Source: Clostridiales bacterium
Lineage (GTDB): Bacteria > Bacillota > Clostridia > Peptostreptococcales > Anaerovoracaceae
Length of the DNA: 6,183 nt
NCBI GenBank assembly: GCA_012799165.1
Contig: JAAZLU010000131.1
Coordinates: 1 to 6,183, forward strand
Direction of reading: 5' to 3'
The notes under the pieces were generated by a model. The model had not been told where the DNA came from, searched no databases, and saw only the letters and a list, made by a program, of their open reading frames with translations. Positions within the stretch are counted from its first letter, which is position 1, and every line of letters begins with the position of its first letter. Below are positions 1 through 5,710 of this stretch, piece by piece. The position numbers and the translations under genes are program-made.

Positions 1-423
1 ATGAAGATTCCTGCAGCCATTACCGCGCGAGACATAGTCGGCGCGAAGAGCGGAACGCCGGAAAACGAGATAATATCGACTCTTTCGATCGCCACCTCAT
101 CGCTCGTTACCATAGTCGTTCTCGCAGTCGGAGTAATCCTGCTGCAGCCCTTGCAGCCGCTGCTTCAGTCGCCGGTGCTTCAACCGGCCTTCGGCAATAT
201 CCTGCCGGCACTCTTCGGCGCGATGGCCTGCAAGTACTACAGAGGAAATATGAGGATTGCAATCTTCCCCTTCATATTCATGACCTTGCTGTTCGCGCTG
301 CTTCCTTCGCTCACTTCCGCCACGAGCTTCATGATAATACCCAGCGGCGCGATGGCGATAGGGCTCGCATACCTCTTCTTTAAAAAGGACGCGAATAAAC
401 TAGCTGCGGAGGATAAAAAATGA
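1..423 (+). CDS. Polytopic membrane protein of unknown function, probably the 3' part of a longer gene
   Basis: The reading frame is open from the first base to a TGA at 421-423 (140 residues). The first codon is ATG, but any ribosome binding site lies outside the window and the N-terminal residues look like a soluble loop rather than a normal start. A longer gene cut by the window edge is therefore more likely than a true 140-residue protein. Four hydrophobic stretches are visible at about residues 32-51, 62-77, 84-103 and 108-127, followed by a short charged, Lys-rich tail (KKDANKLAAEDKK) that is probably cytoplasmic. I do not recognise the family; a transporter subunit is possible but not shown. 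The stop overlaps the start of the M20 peptidase gene by ATGA, and that gene's ribosome binding site lies inside this one. The two are therefore very likely co-transcribed and translationally coupled. Confidence 0.7.
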   Translation: MKIPAAITARDIVGAKSGTPENEIISTLSIATSSLVTIVVLAVGVILLQPLQPLLQSPVLQPAFGNILPALFGAMACKYYRGNMRIAIFPFIFMTLLFALLPSLTSATSFMIIPSGAMAIGLAYLFFKKDANKLAAEDKK

Positions 424-1859
424 TTTACATACTATATCTATTGGCGGGGCTGCTCGCTCTAGCATTGCTGTTGCTGGGAATTGCTTTAATACGAACTTCC
501 TTAAGCCCTGCGAAGCGCTCCGAATGGGAACCTGTACCGGAACCCGAAAGAGAGTCGGTCTACAGCGAAAAACTTTCGAAGATGGTGCAATGTGAAACCA
601 TATCGGAAAGAGGCGTGGAGAACCGCGAGAAATTCCTAAAGTTTCATAAGGTCTTGGAGGAACTGTTCCCGCTGGTCCACGAAAAGCTGGAGAAGACCGA
701 AATCGACGGCAATCTGCTGTTTTATTGGAAGGGCAAGAGCGATGAGCGTCCCCTCGTGCTGATGGGACACCAGGACGTGGTACCTGCAGAAGGCGAGTGG
801 CTTCACGATCCATTCTCCGGGCTAATAGAGGACGGCAAAATCTGGGGTCGCGGAAGCGCGGACACGAAATGCTCCGTGATGGCCTTCTTTCAGGCTGCGG
901 AAGAAATGCTCGAAGAGGATATAGTGCCCGAACAGGATGTCTATCTTTCTTCTTCCTGCACCGAGGAGTTCGGCGGCGACGGCGCGCCCAAGCTTGTAGC
1001 GGAACTCAAGAGGCGCGGCGTAAGACCTTACCTTGTCTGCGACGAGGGCGGAGCCATAGTGCAGGAGCCCATAGGCGGTATAAAGGGTTACTATGCCATG
1101 GTGGGAGTTCTGGAAAAGGGCCAGGGCGATCTGCTCCTGACTGCAAAATCCGGAGGGGGTCACTCCAGCTATCCGCCGAAGAATTCACCCATCGCAAGGC
1201 TCTCGAAATTCGTCTGCGAGATAGAAAAGAAAGACCCCATGAAGAGCGAATTCGAACCCGAAGTGAGGACGATGTTCGAGACTCTCGGCGCCTACGGCCC
1301 CTTCGCCTACAGGCTGCTCTTCGGCAATCTCTGGCTCTTCGGTCCCCTGCTTAAAAAACTGCTCCCGAAGATTTCGCCGCAAGCGGGCGCTCTGCTCAAG
1401 ACCACGATCGCCTTCACCATGCAGAGCGGTTCGGAGGCCTATAACGTAATTCCGCAGACGGCGACGCTCGGCATAAACCTGCGCTATATACCGCATCAGG
1501 GCATGGAAGCAAGCAATGCCGTCATCGAGCAGATTGCGAATAAGTACGACCTACAGATGTCCGTTGAAAGCGGCGAAGACTACTGCGAGCCGGTGAATAT
1601 CAAGGGCGGAGCCTATAAGATAATCACCGACGCCATCGATAAGGTCTTCCCGAAACTACCGCCCTGCCCCTATGTTATGACCGGCGGCACGGATGCCCGC
1701 TATTATCAGGAAATTTGCGACGCATGCATAAGGTTCTCGCCTGTGGTCTTCGGCCCCGAACAGATGGAAGGCATGCACGGCCTTAACGAAAATATCGACA
1801 GCGTGAGCCTCCCGGGTGCCGTTGACTTCTACAAATGCCTCGTGGAATTAAATAAGTAA
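420..1859 (+). CDS. Membrane-anchored M20-family zinc metallopeptidase / amidohydrolase
   Basis: The product has 479 residues. The start is ATG at 420, with GGAGG at 408-412 seven bases upstream. Residues 2-24 form one hydrophobic segment with no lipobox or clear signal peptidase site, so the enzyme is probably N-terminally anchored. The M20 co-catalytic zinc motifs are complete: GHQDVVP (His117, Asp119), GRGSADTK (bridging Asp148), SCTEEFGG (catalytic Glu182, metal Glu183), VCDEGG (Asp208) and MHGLNE (His453). GGGHSSYPP (His248) and NVIPQTATLGINLRY near 342-356 belong to the lid/dimerisation domain inserted between the catalytic halves. Length, anchor and the GHQDVVP form resemble the carboxypeptidase S / PM20D1 branch, which cleaves C-terminal peptide bonds or N-acyl amino acids. 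The actual substrate cannot be read from the sequence. The gene overlaps the upstream membrane-protein gene by 4 bases (ATGA), which suggests a two-gene functional unit. Confidence 0.93.
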   Translation: MIYILYLLAGLLALALLLLGIALIRTSLSPAKRSEWEPVPEPERESVYSEKLSKMVQCETISERGVENREKFLKFHKVLEELFPLVHEKLEKTEIDGNLLFYWKGKSDERPLVLMGHQDVVPAEGEWLHDPFSGLIEDGKIWGRGSADTKCSVMAFFQAAEEMLEEDIVPEQDVYLSSSCTEEFGGDGAPKLVAELKRRGVRPYLVCDEGGAIVQEPIGGIKGYYAMVGVLEKGQGDLLLTAKSGGGHSSYPPKNSPIARLSKFVCEIEKKDPMKSEFEPEVRTMFETLGAYGPFAYRLLFGNLWLFGPLLKKLLPKISPQAGALLKTTIAFTMQSGSEAYNVIPQTATLGINLRYIPHQGMEASNAVIEQIANKYDLQMSVESGEDYCEPVNIKGGAYKIITDAIDKVFPKLPPCPYVMTGGTDARYYQEICDACIRFSPVVFGPEQMEGMHGLNENIDSVSLPGAVDFYKCLVELNK

Positions 1860-1950
1860 GCATAACGGTCAACGGAAACTTCCCGAGCCCTACGCTTTTT
1901 TTGCTATCTCTATGCTTCACACAAGTTGCGATGCCGAGGAGAAAAACATT

Positions 1951-2607
1951 ATGAAAGAACGATGCGTAGTAGTCGGCGGCGCTAGGATATCCCGCCCCGA
2001 ACGCATAAAAAAACTTTTTAGAGAGGACGACTTCTTTATATACTGCGACAGCGGTCTGCTTCACGAAGCCGCCCTCGGGAGAGCACCGAATCTGATTGTC
2101 GGCGACTTCGACTCGCACGAAAAGCCCGATACCGATATCGAGACTATAGTGCTCCCGAGGGAAAAGGACGACACGGACACGGTCTTTGCAGTCAAGGAGG
2201 CTATAAGGCGAGACTTTGAAGAATTTCTGCTGGTCGGTGTAACCGGACAGCGGGTGGATCACAGCCTCGGCAATATCTGTATATTACTGAAGCTCGAAAG
2301 CCTCGGGCTAAAGGGAAAAATCGCCGACGATATGTCACTTATTGAAGTGGTTTCGCAAAGACCCGCAGAAGTCGAGGACGAGTGGGCATTCTTCTCGCTG
2401 ATTAATATAGACGGAAGTCCCCGAGATATAAGCATAAAGGATGCAAAATACGAGCTTTCGCATGCGGAAATAAGCTGCGAGTATCAATATGCAATCAGCA
2501 ACGAACCTGTCAAAGGCAAGACCGCACGCATAAGCGTTGGGCATGGACGGCTGCTGCTCATAAAGTCCTACGGCGAATCGACTGCGGCGAACACGGCCAA
2601 AAAGTGA
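1951..2607 (+). CDS. thiN: Thiamine pyrophosphokinase (TPK)
   Basis: This cytoplasmic enzyme transfers pyrophosphate from ATP to thiamine, giving thiamine diphosphate (salvage of free thiamine). The product has 218 residues, the usual size for the bacterial enzyme. The N-terminal catalytic domain shows VVVGGARIS (7-14), YCDSGLLHEA (31-40), the metal-binding GDFDS (51-55), KDDTDT (72-77) and GVTGQRVDHSLGN (96-108). The C-terminal thiamine-binding beta domain ends with the family hallmark AISNEPVKGK (181-190) and a GHGRLLLI strand. I chose ATG 1951 because GAGGAG at 1936-1941 sits nine bases upstream. An in-frame ATG at 1912 would add 13 residues with no homology and a weaker site. The gene stands alone: 91 bases separate it from the peptidase gene, with no convincing promoter or terminator there, so read-through is possible. 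The next operon's promoter begins immediately after its stop. No TPP riboswitch is visible upstream. Confidence 0.92.
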   Translation: MKERCVVVGGARISRPERIKKLFREDDFFIYCDSGLLHEAALGRAPNLIVGDFDSHEKPDTDIETIVLPREKDDTDTVFAVKEAIRRDFEEFLLVGVTGQRVDHSLGNICILLKLESLGLKGKIADDMSLIEVVSQRPAEVEDEWAFFSLINIDGSPRDISIKDAKYELSHAEISCEYQYAISNEPVKGKTARISVGHGRLLLIKSYGESTAANTAKK

Positions 2608-2636
2608 TTGACAAAGGAATTTTATAATGCAATAAT
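2608..2636 (+). promoter_or_regulatory. Sigma-A type promoter of the T-box / ABC transporter operon
   Basis: A perfect -35 box, TTGACA (2608-2613), is followed after exactly 17 bases by AATAAT (2631-2636), a 5/6 match to TATAAT. The predicted transcription start is near 2643, about 18 bases before the first paired bases of the T-box leader. The -35 box abuts the TGA of the thiN-like gene. A perfect TATAAT at 2623-2628 is only 9 bases from this -35 box and has no -35 partner of its own, so it is the less likely -10. Confidence 0.75.
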
Positions 2637-2863
2637 CATCGTAATTGAATTAAGACAAACCTGTGAGGGAGAGTAGTAACATGCCAAGCGAGACCCCAAG
2701 CGAGCTTCGGGCGGTGAGAGCGAAGCGGTAAGCCGCATGTGAATGGACTTCCGAGGGCGGAACGAAAAGCGAAAGCCTAGTAGAAACCGACGGGATCCCA
2801 CCTGTTACAAATCGGGGCATCTGTGATGGCAGATGTAAATGAGAGGCATAGCGATATGCAACT

Positions 2864-2898
2864 CGGGTGGCAACGCAGAAGCAAGCGCTTTTGTCCCG
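2864..2898 (+). promoter_or_regulatory. T-box antiterminator with tRNA acceptor-end binding bulge
   Basis: Helix A1 pairs CGGG (2864-2867) with CCCG (2895-2898). The seven-base bulge TGGCAAC (2868-2874) follows. Helix A2 and the hairpin are formed by GC (2875-2876) with GT (2893-2894), and AGAAGC (2877-2882) with GCTTTT (2887-2892) over an AAGC loop. The first four bulge bases, UGGC, pair with tRNA 3' end GCCA, so they expect a G discriminator base. Bacterial tRNA-Trp carries G73, which agrees independently with the UGG specifier. Confidence 0.9.
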
Positions 2899-2928
2899 GG
2901 AAACCTGGATAAAGGCGCATTTTATTTT
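2885..2928 (+). terminator. Intrinsic terminator of the T-box leader (competes with the antiterminator)
   Basis: GCGCTTTTGTCC (2885-2896) pairs over 12 uninterrupted positions with GGATAAAGGCGC (2907-2918), including two G-U wobbles. The loop is 10 bases and the U-rich tail ATTTTATTTT runs over 2919-2928. The 5' arm uses the same bases as the 3' half of the antiterminator, so only one hairpin can form. Uncharged tRNA-Trp would stabilise the antiterminator and let transcription continue. This makes control transcriptional rather than translational. The receptor gene's ribosome binding site (2957-2960) lies about 30 bases further on, outside the switch. Confidence 0.88.
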
Positions 2929-2968
2929 CCCGCACTACCATCGATATATTAAAAATGGAGAGAAAGAA

Positions 2969-3952
2969 ATGAAGAAAGTTATTGCCGTATTATTGACAGT
3001 GCTGCTCGCGACGAGCCTCGCCGCATGCGGAAAAGACAACAGCGCAAGCGAGAATCCCAAGATAGGTATATTGCAATTCGCGCCTCACGCTTCGCTGGAC
3101 AACTGCAGCGAGGGAGCCATCGAGGGCCTAAAGGAAGCCGGATACGAAGACGGGAAAAATTGCTCCATAGAACTCGTCAACGCCATGGGCGAAGCGGAGA
3201 CGAATAATCTGGCAGCCCAGAGCTTCGTCAGCAAGAAGTTCGACATCATAATAGCCGTGGCTACACCTTCCGCGAGCGCGGCATATGCGGCGGCTAAAGA
3301 CGCAGGTATCCCGGTTATATTCAGCGCCGTATCCAGCCCCGTAGATGCGGGCCTGGTCAAAGATCTGAATAATCCTCAAAGCGGATGCAGCGGCACCAGC
3401 GACGCCCTTCCCTACGATGCGCAGCTCGCGCTAATAAGAGCATTCCAGCCGGACGCAAAGACCATAGGCATACTCTATACAACCTCGGAACCCAACTCCG
3501 CCGCCCAGCTCGCCGAATACGAAAAGCGCACAGCAGGCATGGGGTTCACAATAAAAGCTCAAGGCATTACGGATGCCTCGGAGGTTTCCGCAGGTATAAC
3601 ATCCCTTGCAGCCTCCGGCATAGACTGCCTCTGCAATCTGACGGACAATAATGTCGTAAACAATTTCTCGGTCGTCCTTGCCGTTACGGACAAAGCGGGT
3701 ATCCCCTGCTACGGCTCGGAAGAGGAGCAGGTCCTGCAGTACGGCTGCGTCGCGGCGGAAGGTCTGGACTATTTTGAACTCGGAAAAAAGACAGGAAAGA
3801 TGGCTGCCGAAGTCCTGAAGGGCGCGGATATAATGAAGATGCCCGTTCAGATAATCTCGGAATCCAAACCCTTCTACTCTTCTGAAAACATGGAGAAATT
3901 CGCTCTGAACCTGCCTGCAGGCTACGAAGATGCCACAGATCTGAGCAAATAA
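2969..3952 (+). CDS. trpX: ABC transporter substrate-binding lipoprotein, predicted tryptophan receptor (TrpX-like)
   Basis: This extracellular, lipid-anchored receptor delivers substrate to the permease encoded next. The product has 327 residues. The start is ATG 2969, with GGAG at 2957-2960 eight bases upstream. The frame stays open upstream into the T-box but has no start there that makes sense. The signal peptide MKKVIAVLLTVLLATSLAAC has a lipobox LAAC with the lipidated Cys at position 20. The mature part follows the ABC_sub_bind (PF04392/COG2984) pattern: an IGILQFAPHASLD first strand, EGLKEAGYEDGKN, a DIIIAVATPSA segment, GIPVIFSAVSSPVDAGLV, then the second lobe with TIGILYTTSEPNS and a C-terminal VLQYGCVAAEGLDYFELG. 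Family members are usually left uncharacterised. Tryptophan specificity here is inferred from the UGG T-box and the known TrpX group. The protein contains no Trp residue. Its stop overlaps the ribosome binding site of the permease gene. Confidence 0.92.
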   Translation: MKKVIAVLLTVLLATSLAACGKDNSASENPKIGILQFAPHASLDNCSEGAIEGLKEAGYEDGKNCSIELVNAMGEAETNNLAAQSFVSKKFDIIIAVATPSASAAYAAAKDAGIPVIFSAVSSPVDAGLVKDLNNPQSGCSGTSDALPYDAQLALIRAFQPDAKTIGILYTTSEPNSAAQLAEYEKRTAGMGFTIKAQGITDASEVSAGITSLAASGIDCLCNLTDNNVVNNFSVVLAVTDKAGIPCYGSEEEQVLQYGCVAAEGLDYFELGKKTGKMAAEVLKGADIMKMPVQIISESKPFYSSENMEKFALNLPAGYEDATDLSK

Positions 3953-3962
3953 GGAGGGTCGG

Positions 3963-4856
3963 ATGGGAGTCTTTTTAAGCCTAGCCGAAAATGTACTGCG
4001 CGAGGGACTGATCTACGGGATTATGGCCATGGGCGTCTTTATAACCTATAAGATACTGAAATTTCCGGATCTTTCCGTGGACGGGACATTCCCGCTGGGA
4101 GCCTGCGTCGCAGCGTGGGCGATTTCTTCGAAGTTGAACCCCTTCCTCGCCTGCCTAATGGCTATAGCGGCAGGGGCCATAGCAGGCTGCGTAACGGGCT
4201 TGCTGCACGTTAAGCTGAGGATTAGCGACCTACTCTCCGGGATACTCGTGATGACCGCCATGTGGTCGGTGAACCTGATAATCACGGGCGGCAGCGCTAT
4301 AAAGCAGTTCTTCAACATGCCGACCATCTTCAACTCCTTCCCGCAAGGAGCGGCGAGCTCCGCAGCTTCGACGGGCCTAAGGCTCACGGTAATATTAGCT
4401 ATAACCCTGGGAGTCAAACTGATACTGGATTGGTATCTTTCGACGAAGAACGGACTACTGCTCCGGGCCTGCGGGGACAACAGCAGCTATGTTACCAGCC
4501 TGGGCATAGACCCCGGCGTAATGAAGATTGCCGGCCTCGCCATAGGTAATGCCTGCACCTCCCTCTCGGGCTGCGTGCTCGCCCAGATGAACGAGAATGC
4601 GGATATAAACTCGGGAAAAGGCATGGTCGTGATGGCCTTGGCCTCCGTAATAATAGGAAGCGCACTGTTTAAGAGGCTGAGCTTCCTCAAATTCACCACG
4701 ATGGCGGTACTCGGGGCGATAATATACAAGGCCTGTCTTATGATAGCCCTACAGCTCGGCCTTCCCAACAGCTTCCTCAAACTGCTGATGGCCGCGCTGC
4801 TGACGATAGCTATAGTATCCGAAAAAATTGGAAAAAGAGGTGTGGAAAATGAGTGA
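3963..4856 (+). CDS. trpY: ABC transporter permease, predicted tryptophan importer subunit (TrpY-like)
   Basis: This integral membrane subunit forms the translocation path, probably as a homodimer. The product has 297 residues. The start is ATG 3963, with AGGAGG at 3952-3957 overlapping the receptor gene's stop. It belongs to the BPD_transp_2 superfamily (COG4120 type), the branched-chain amino acid/ribose permease fold. The hydrophobic segments are at roughly 15-32, 44-56, 60-84, 91-109, 141-158, 187-206, 221-236, 245-265 and 270-287. FPDLSVDGTFPLGA (34-47) is a hallmark of this subgroup. GLLLRACGDN (164-173) is the cytoplasmic coupling region that contacts the ATPase, comparable to the LRAxGxN motif of related permeases. 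The cytoplasmic tail is short and charged (EKIGKRGVENE). It has three Trp residues (52, 101, 157). The gene lies ten bases after trpX and overlaps the ATPase gene by eight bases, as expected for one complex. Confidence 0.92.
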   Translation: MGVFLSLAENVLREGLIYGIMAMGVFITYKILKFPDLSVDGTFPLGACVAAWAISSKLNPFLACLMAIAAGAIAGCVTGLLHVKLRISDLLSGILVMTAMWSVNLIITGGSAIKQFFNMPTIFNSFPQGAASSAASTGLRLTVILAITLGVKLILDWYLSTKNGLLLRACGDNSSYVTSLGIDPGVMKIAGLAIGNACTSLSGCVLAQMNENADINSGKGMVVMALASVIIGSALFKRLSFLKFTTMAVLGAIIYKACLMIALQLGLPNSFLKLLMAALLTIAIVSEKIGKRGVENE

Positions 4857-5634
4857 TGCTCTAATAGAATTGCAGAATATCGACCTGACATACAACCCCG
4901 GCACGGTGAACGAATCCTGCCTCTTCACAAACTTCAATTTCAAGGCCTCAAAGGGAGAATTCGTCTCCATAGTCGGCTCGAACGGCTCGGGCAAGACCAG
5001 TATGCTGAATTTAATATGTGGCGGCCTCTCGGCTCAGAGCGGCAAAATATTGCTCGAAGGAAAAGACATAAGCAAGGTGCCCGAATTTAAAAGAGCCAAG
5101 CGCATAGGCAGAGTCTTCCAAAATCCCGCACTCGGAACTTCCCCGGAGCTGAGCATAATGGAAAACCTCTCCCTTGCCGATAACAAGGGCAAACACTACG
5201 GGCTGGGACGGGGCGTCGACAGTTCCTCGCGAGAAAGGATGCGCGAGATGGTGCGGACCCTGCATATGGGCCTCGAAGACAAGATGGATTTGAAGGCGGG
5301 TTCACTCTCCGGCGGGCAGAGGCAGGCATTGGCATTGCTGATCGCTACCATGACCCCCCTCGACCTCTTGATTCTCGATGAGCACACCGCGTCACTGGAC
5401 CCGAATTCCTCGGAAACCGTGATGGAACTGACCGATAAACTGGTCTCCGAGAAAGAACTCACCGCAATAATGATAACCCACAATCTACGCTACGCTGTGG
5501 AGTACGGAAACCGCATAATGATGATGCATGAAGGCAGGGCTGTGCTGGATATGGATGGGCCGGAAAAGGAAGCATGCCGGGTTGAAGATCTATTGGATAT
5601 ATTCAATGAAATATCCATAGAATGTGGGAACTGA
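4849..5634 (+). CDS. trpZ: ABC transporter ATP-binding protein, predicted tryptophan importer subunit (TrpZ-like)
   Basis: This cytoplasmic ATPase powers the importer and resembles COG1101 proteins, which accompany COG2984/COG4120 partners. The product has 261 residues. All nucleotide-binding motifs are intact: Walker A GSNGSGKTS (43-51), Q-loop Gln91 in VFQNP, signature LSGGQRQ (153-159), Walker B LLILDE (173-178) with catalytic Glu178, the D-loop SLD (182-184), and switch His211 in MITHNL. I chose ATG 4849, giving an eight-base overlap with the permease gene and AGAGGT (4836-4841) seven bases upstream. An in-frame TTG at 4828 would add seven residues, including the only Trp, without a better site. 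The protein otherwise has no Trp. The insert HYGLGRGVDSSSRERM (117-131 region) is typical of this subgroup. It is the last gene of the operon; a strong terminator follows 47 bases after its stop. Confidence 0.94.
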   Translation: MSDALIELQNIDLTYNPGTVNESCLFTNFNFKASKGEFVSIVGSNGSGKTSMLNLICGGLSAQSGKILLEGKDISKVPEFKRAKRIGRVFQNPALGTSPELSIMENLSLADNKGKHYGLGRGVDSSSRERMREMVRTLHMGLEDKMDLKAGSLSGGQRQALALLIATMTPLDLLILDEHTASLDPNSSETVMELTDKLVSEKELTAIMITHNLRYAVEYGNRIMMMHEGRAVLDMDGPEKEACRVEDLLDIFNEISIECGN

Positions 5635-5656
5635 ATCCGCGTCCGCGATAAAAAGA

Positions 5657-5680
5657 TGTACAGCTCAGGATTTATGTACA
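5657..5680. repeat. Pair of TGTACA palindromes able to form a hairpin
   Basis: TGTACA occurs at 5657-5662 and again at 5675-5680. Because the hexamer is self-complementary, the two copies can pair as a six-base stem over a 12-base loop. The second copy ends exactly where the terminator stem begins, so the two hairpins could stack. It lies between convergent genes, so an operator role is unlikely. It may be chance. Confidence 0.35.
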
Positions 5681-5710
5681 AAGCGCAAGCCCTAAAGCTT
5701 GCGCTTTTTT
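5681..5710 (+). terminator. Intrinsic terminator of the transporter operon
   Basis: AAGCGCAAGC (5681-5690) pairs perfectly with GCTTGCGCTT (5697-5706) over a six-base loop, followed by T5705-5710 and then CTTCTT. This is a strong terminator for + strand transcripts. On the - strand the tail is TTTGTACA, so it could act weakly for the convergent gene as well. The right arm and loop overlap the last codons and the stop of the MocR-like gene. Confidence 0.9.

Larger units (their letters stand above)
2661..2928 (+). promoter_or_regulatory. T-box riboswitch leader, tryptophan specifier (UGG)
   Basis: This cis-acting leader senses uncharged tRNA and controls the downstream transporter. In Stem I the S-turn strand AGTA (2675-2678) lies directly 5' of ACATGC (2679-2684), which pairs with GCATGT (2735-2740). 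GAA (2741-2743) follows, completing the loop E motif. By the GAA-NNN-A rule the next triplet, TGG (2744-2746), is the specifier and pairs with the CCA anticodon of tRNA-Trp. GGGAG (2667-2671) pairs with CTTCC (2748-2752) to close the specifier loop. The upper stem carries GCTTCG/CGAAGC (2704-2709/2721-2726) around a GGTGAGAG sequence. A second AGTA (2779-2782) marks Stem II. ACCGACGGGATCCC...TGTTAC (2786-2808) is the Stem IIA/B pseudoknot region. Other hairpins are CATCTG/CAGATG (2818-2823/2830-2835) and GCATA-GCGA-TATGC (2846-2859, Stem III). The T-box sequence GGGTGGCAACGC (2865-2876) ends the sensing part. Confidence 0.95.

Noticed and set aside
797..1354. Long open frame inside the peptidase gene in another reading frame.
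   Set aside because: Arg-rich translation with no family resemblance; it is an alternate-frame shadow of the well-supported peptidase gene.
1822..1854. TTGACT near the end of the peptidase gene as a -35 box for the thiN-like gene.
   Set aside because: At 17-base spacing the -10 candidate is GAATTA, a poor match; TAAATA would need a 21-base spacer.
1885..1902. Possible terminator after the peptidase gene: GAGC/GCTT followed by seven T residues.
   Set aside because: The stem is only four pairs including a wobble, too weak to support termination; the T run alone is not enough.
2623..2628. Perfect TATAAT as the -10 box of the T-box operon.
   Set aside because: It is only 9 bases from TTGACA, and the position 17 bases upstream (2600-2605, AAAAGT) does not resemble a -35 box. 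AATAAT at 2631-2636 fits better.
2867..2968. Extension of the receptor reading frame upstream to a GTG inside the T-box, adding 34 residues.
   Set aside because: The extension lies in the T-box bulge and terminator, lacks a ribosome binding site, and would bury the lipoprotein signal peptide. ATG 2969 has GGAG at proper spacing.
5635..5648. Tandem TCCGCG hexamers just after the ATPase stop.
   Set aside because: Two short adjacent copies with no further repetition or symmetry that suggests a site; likely chance.
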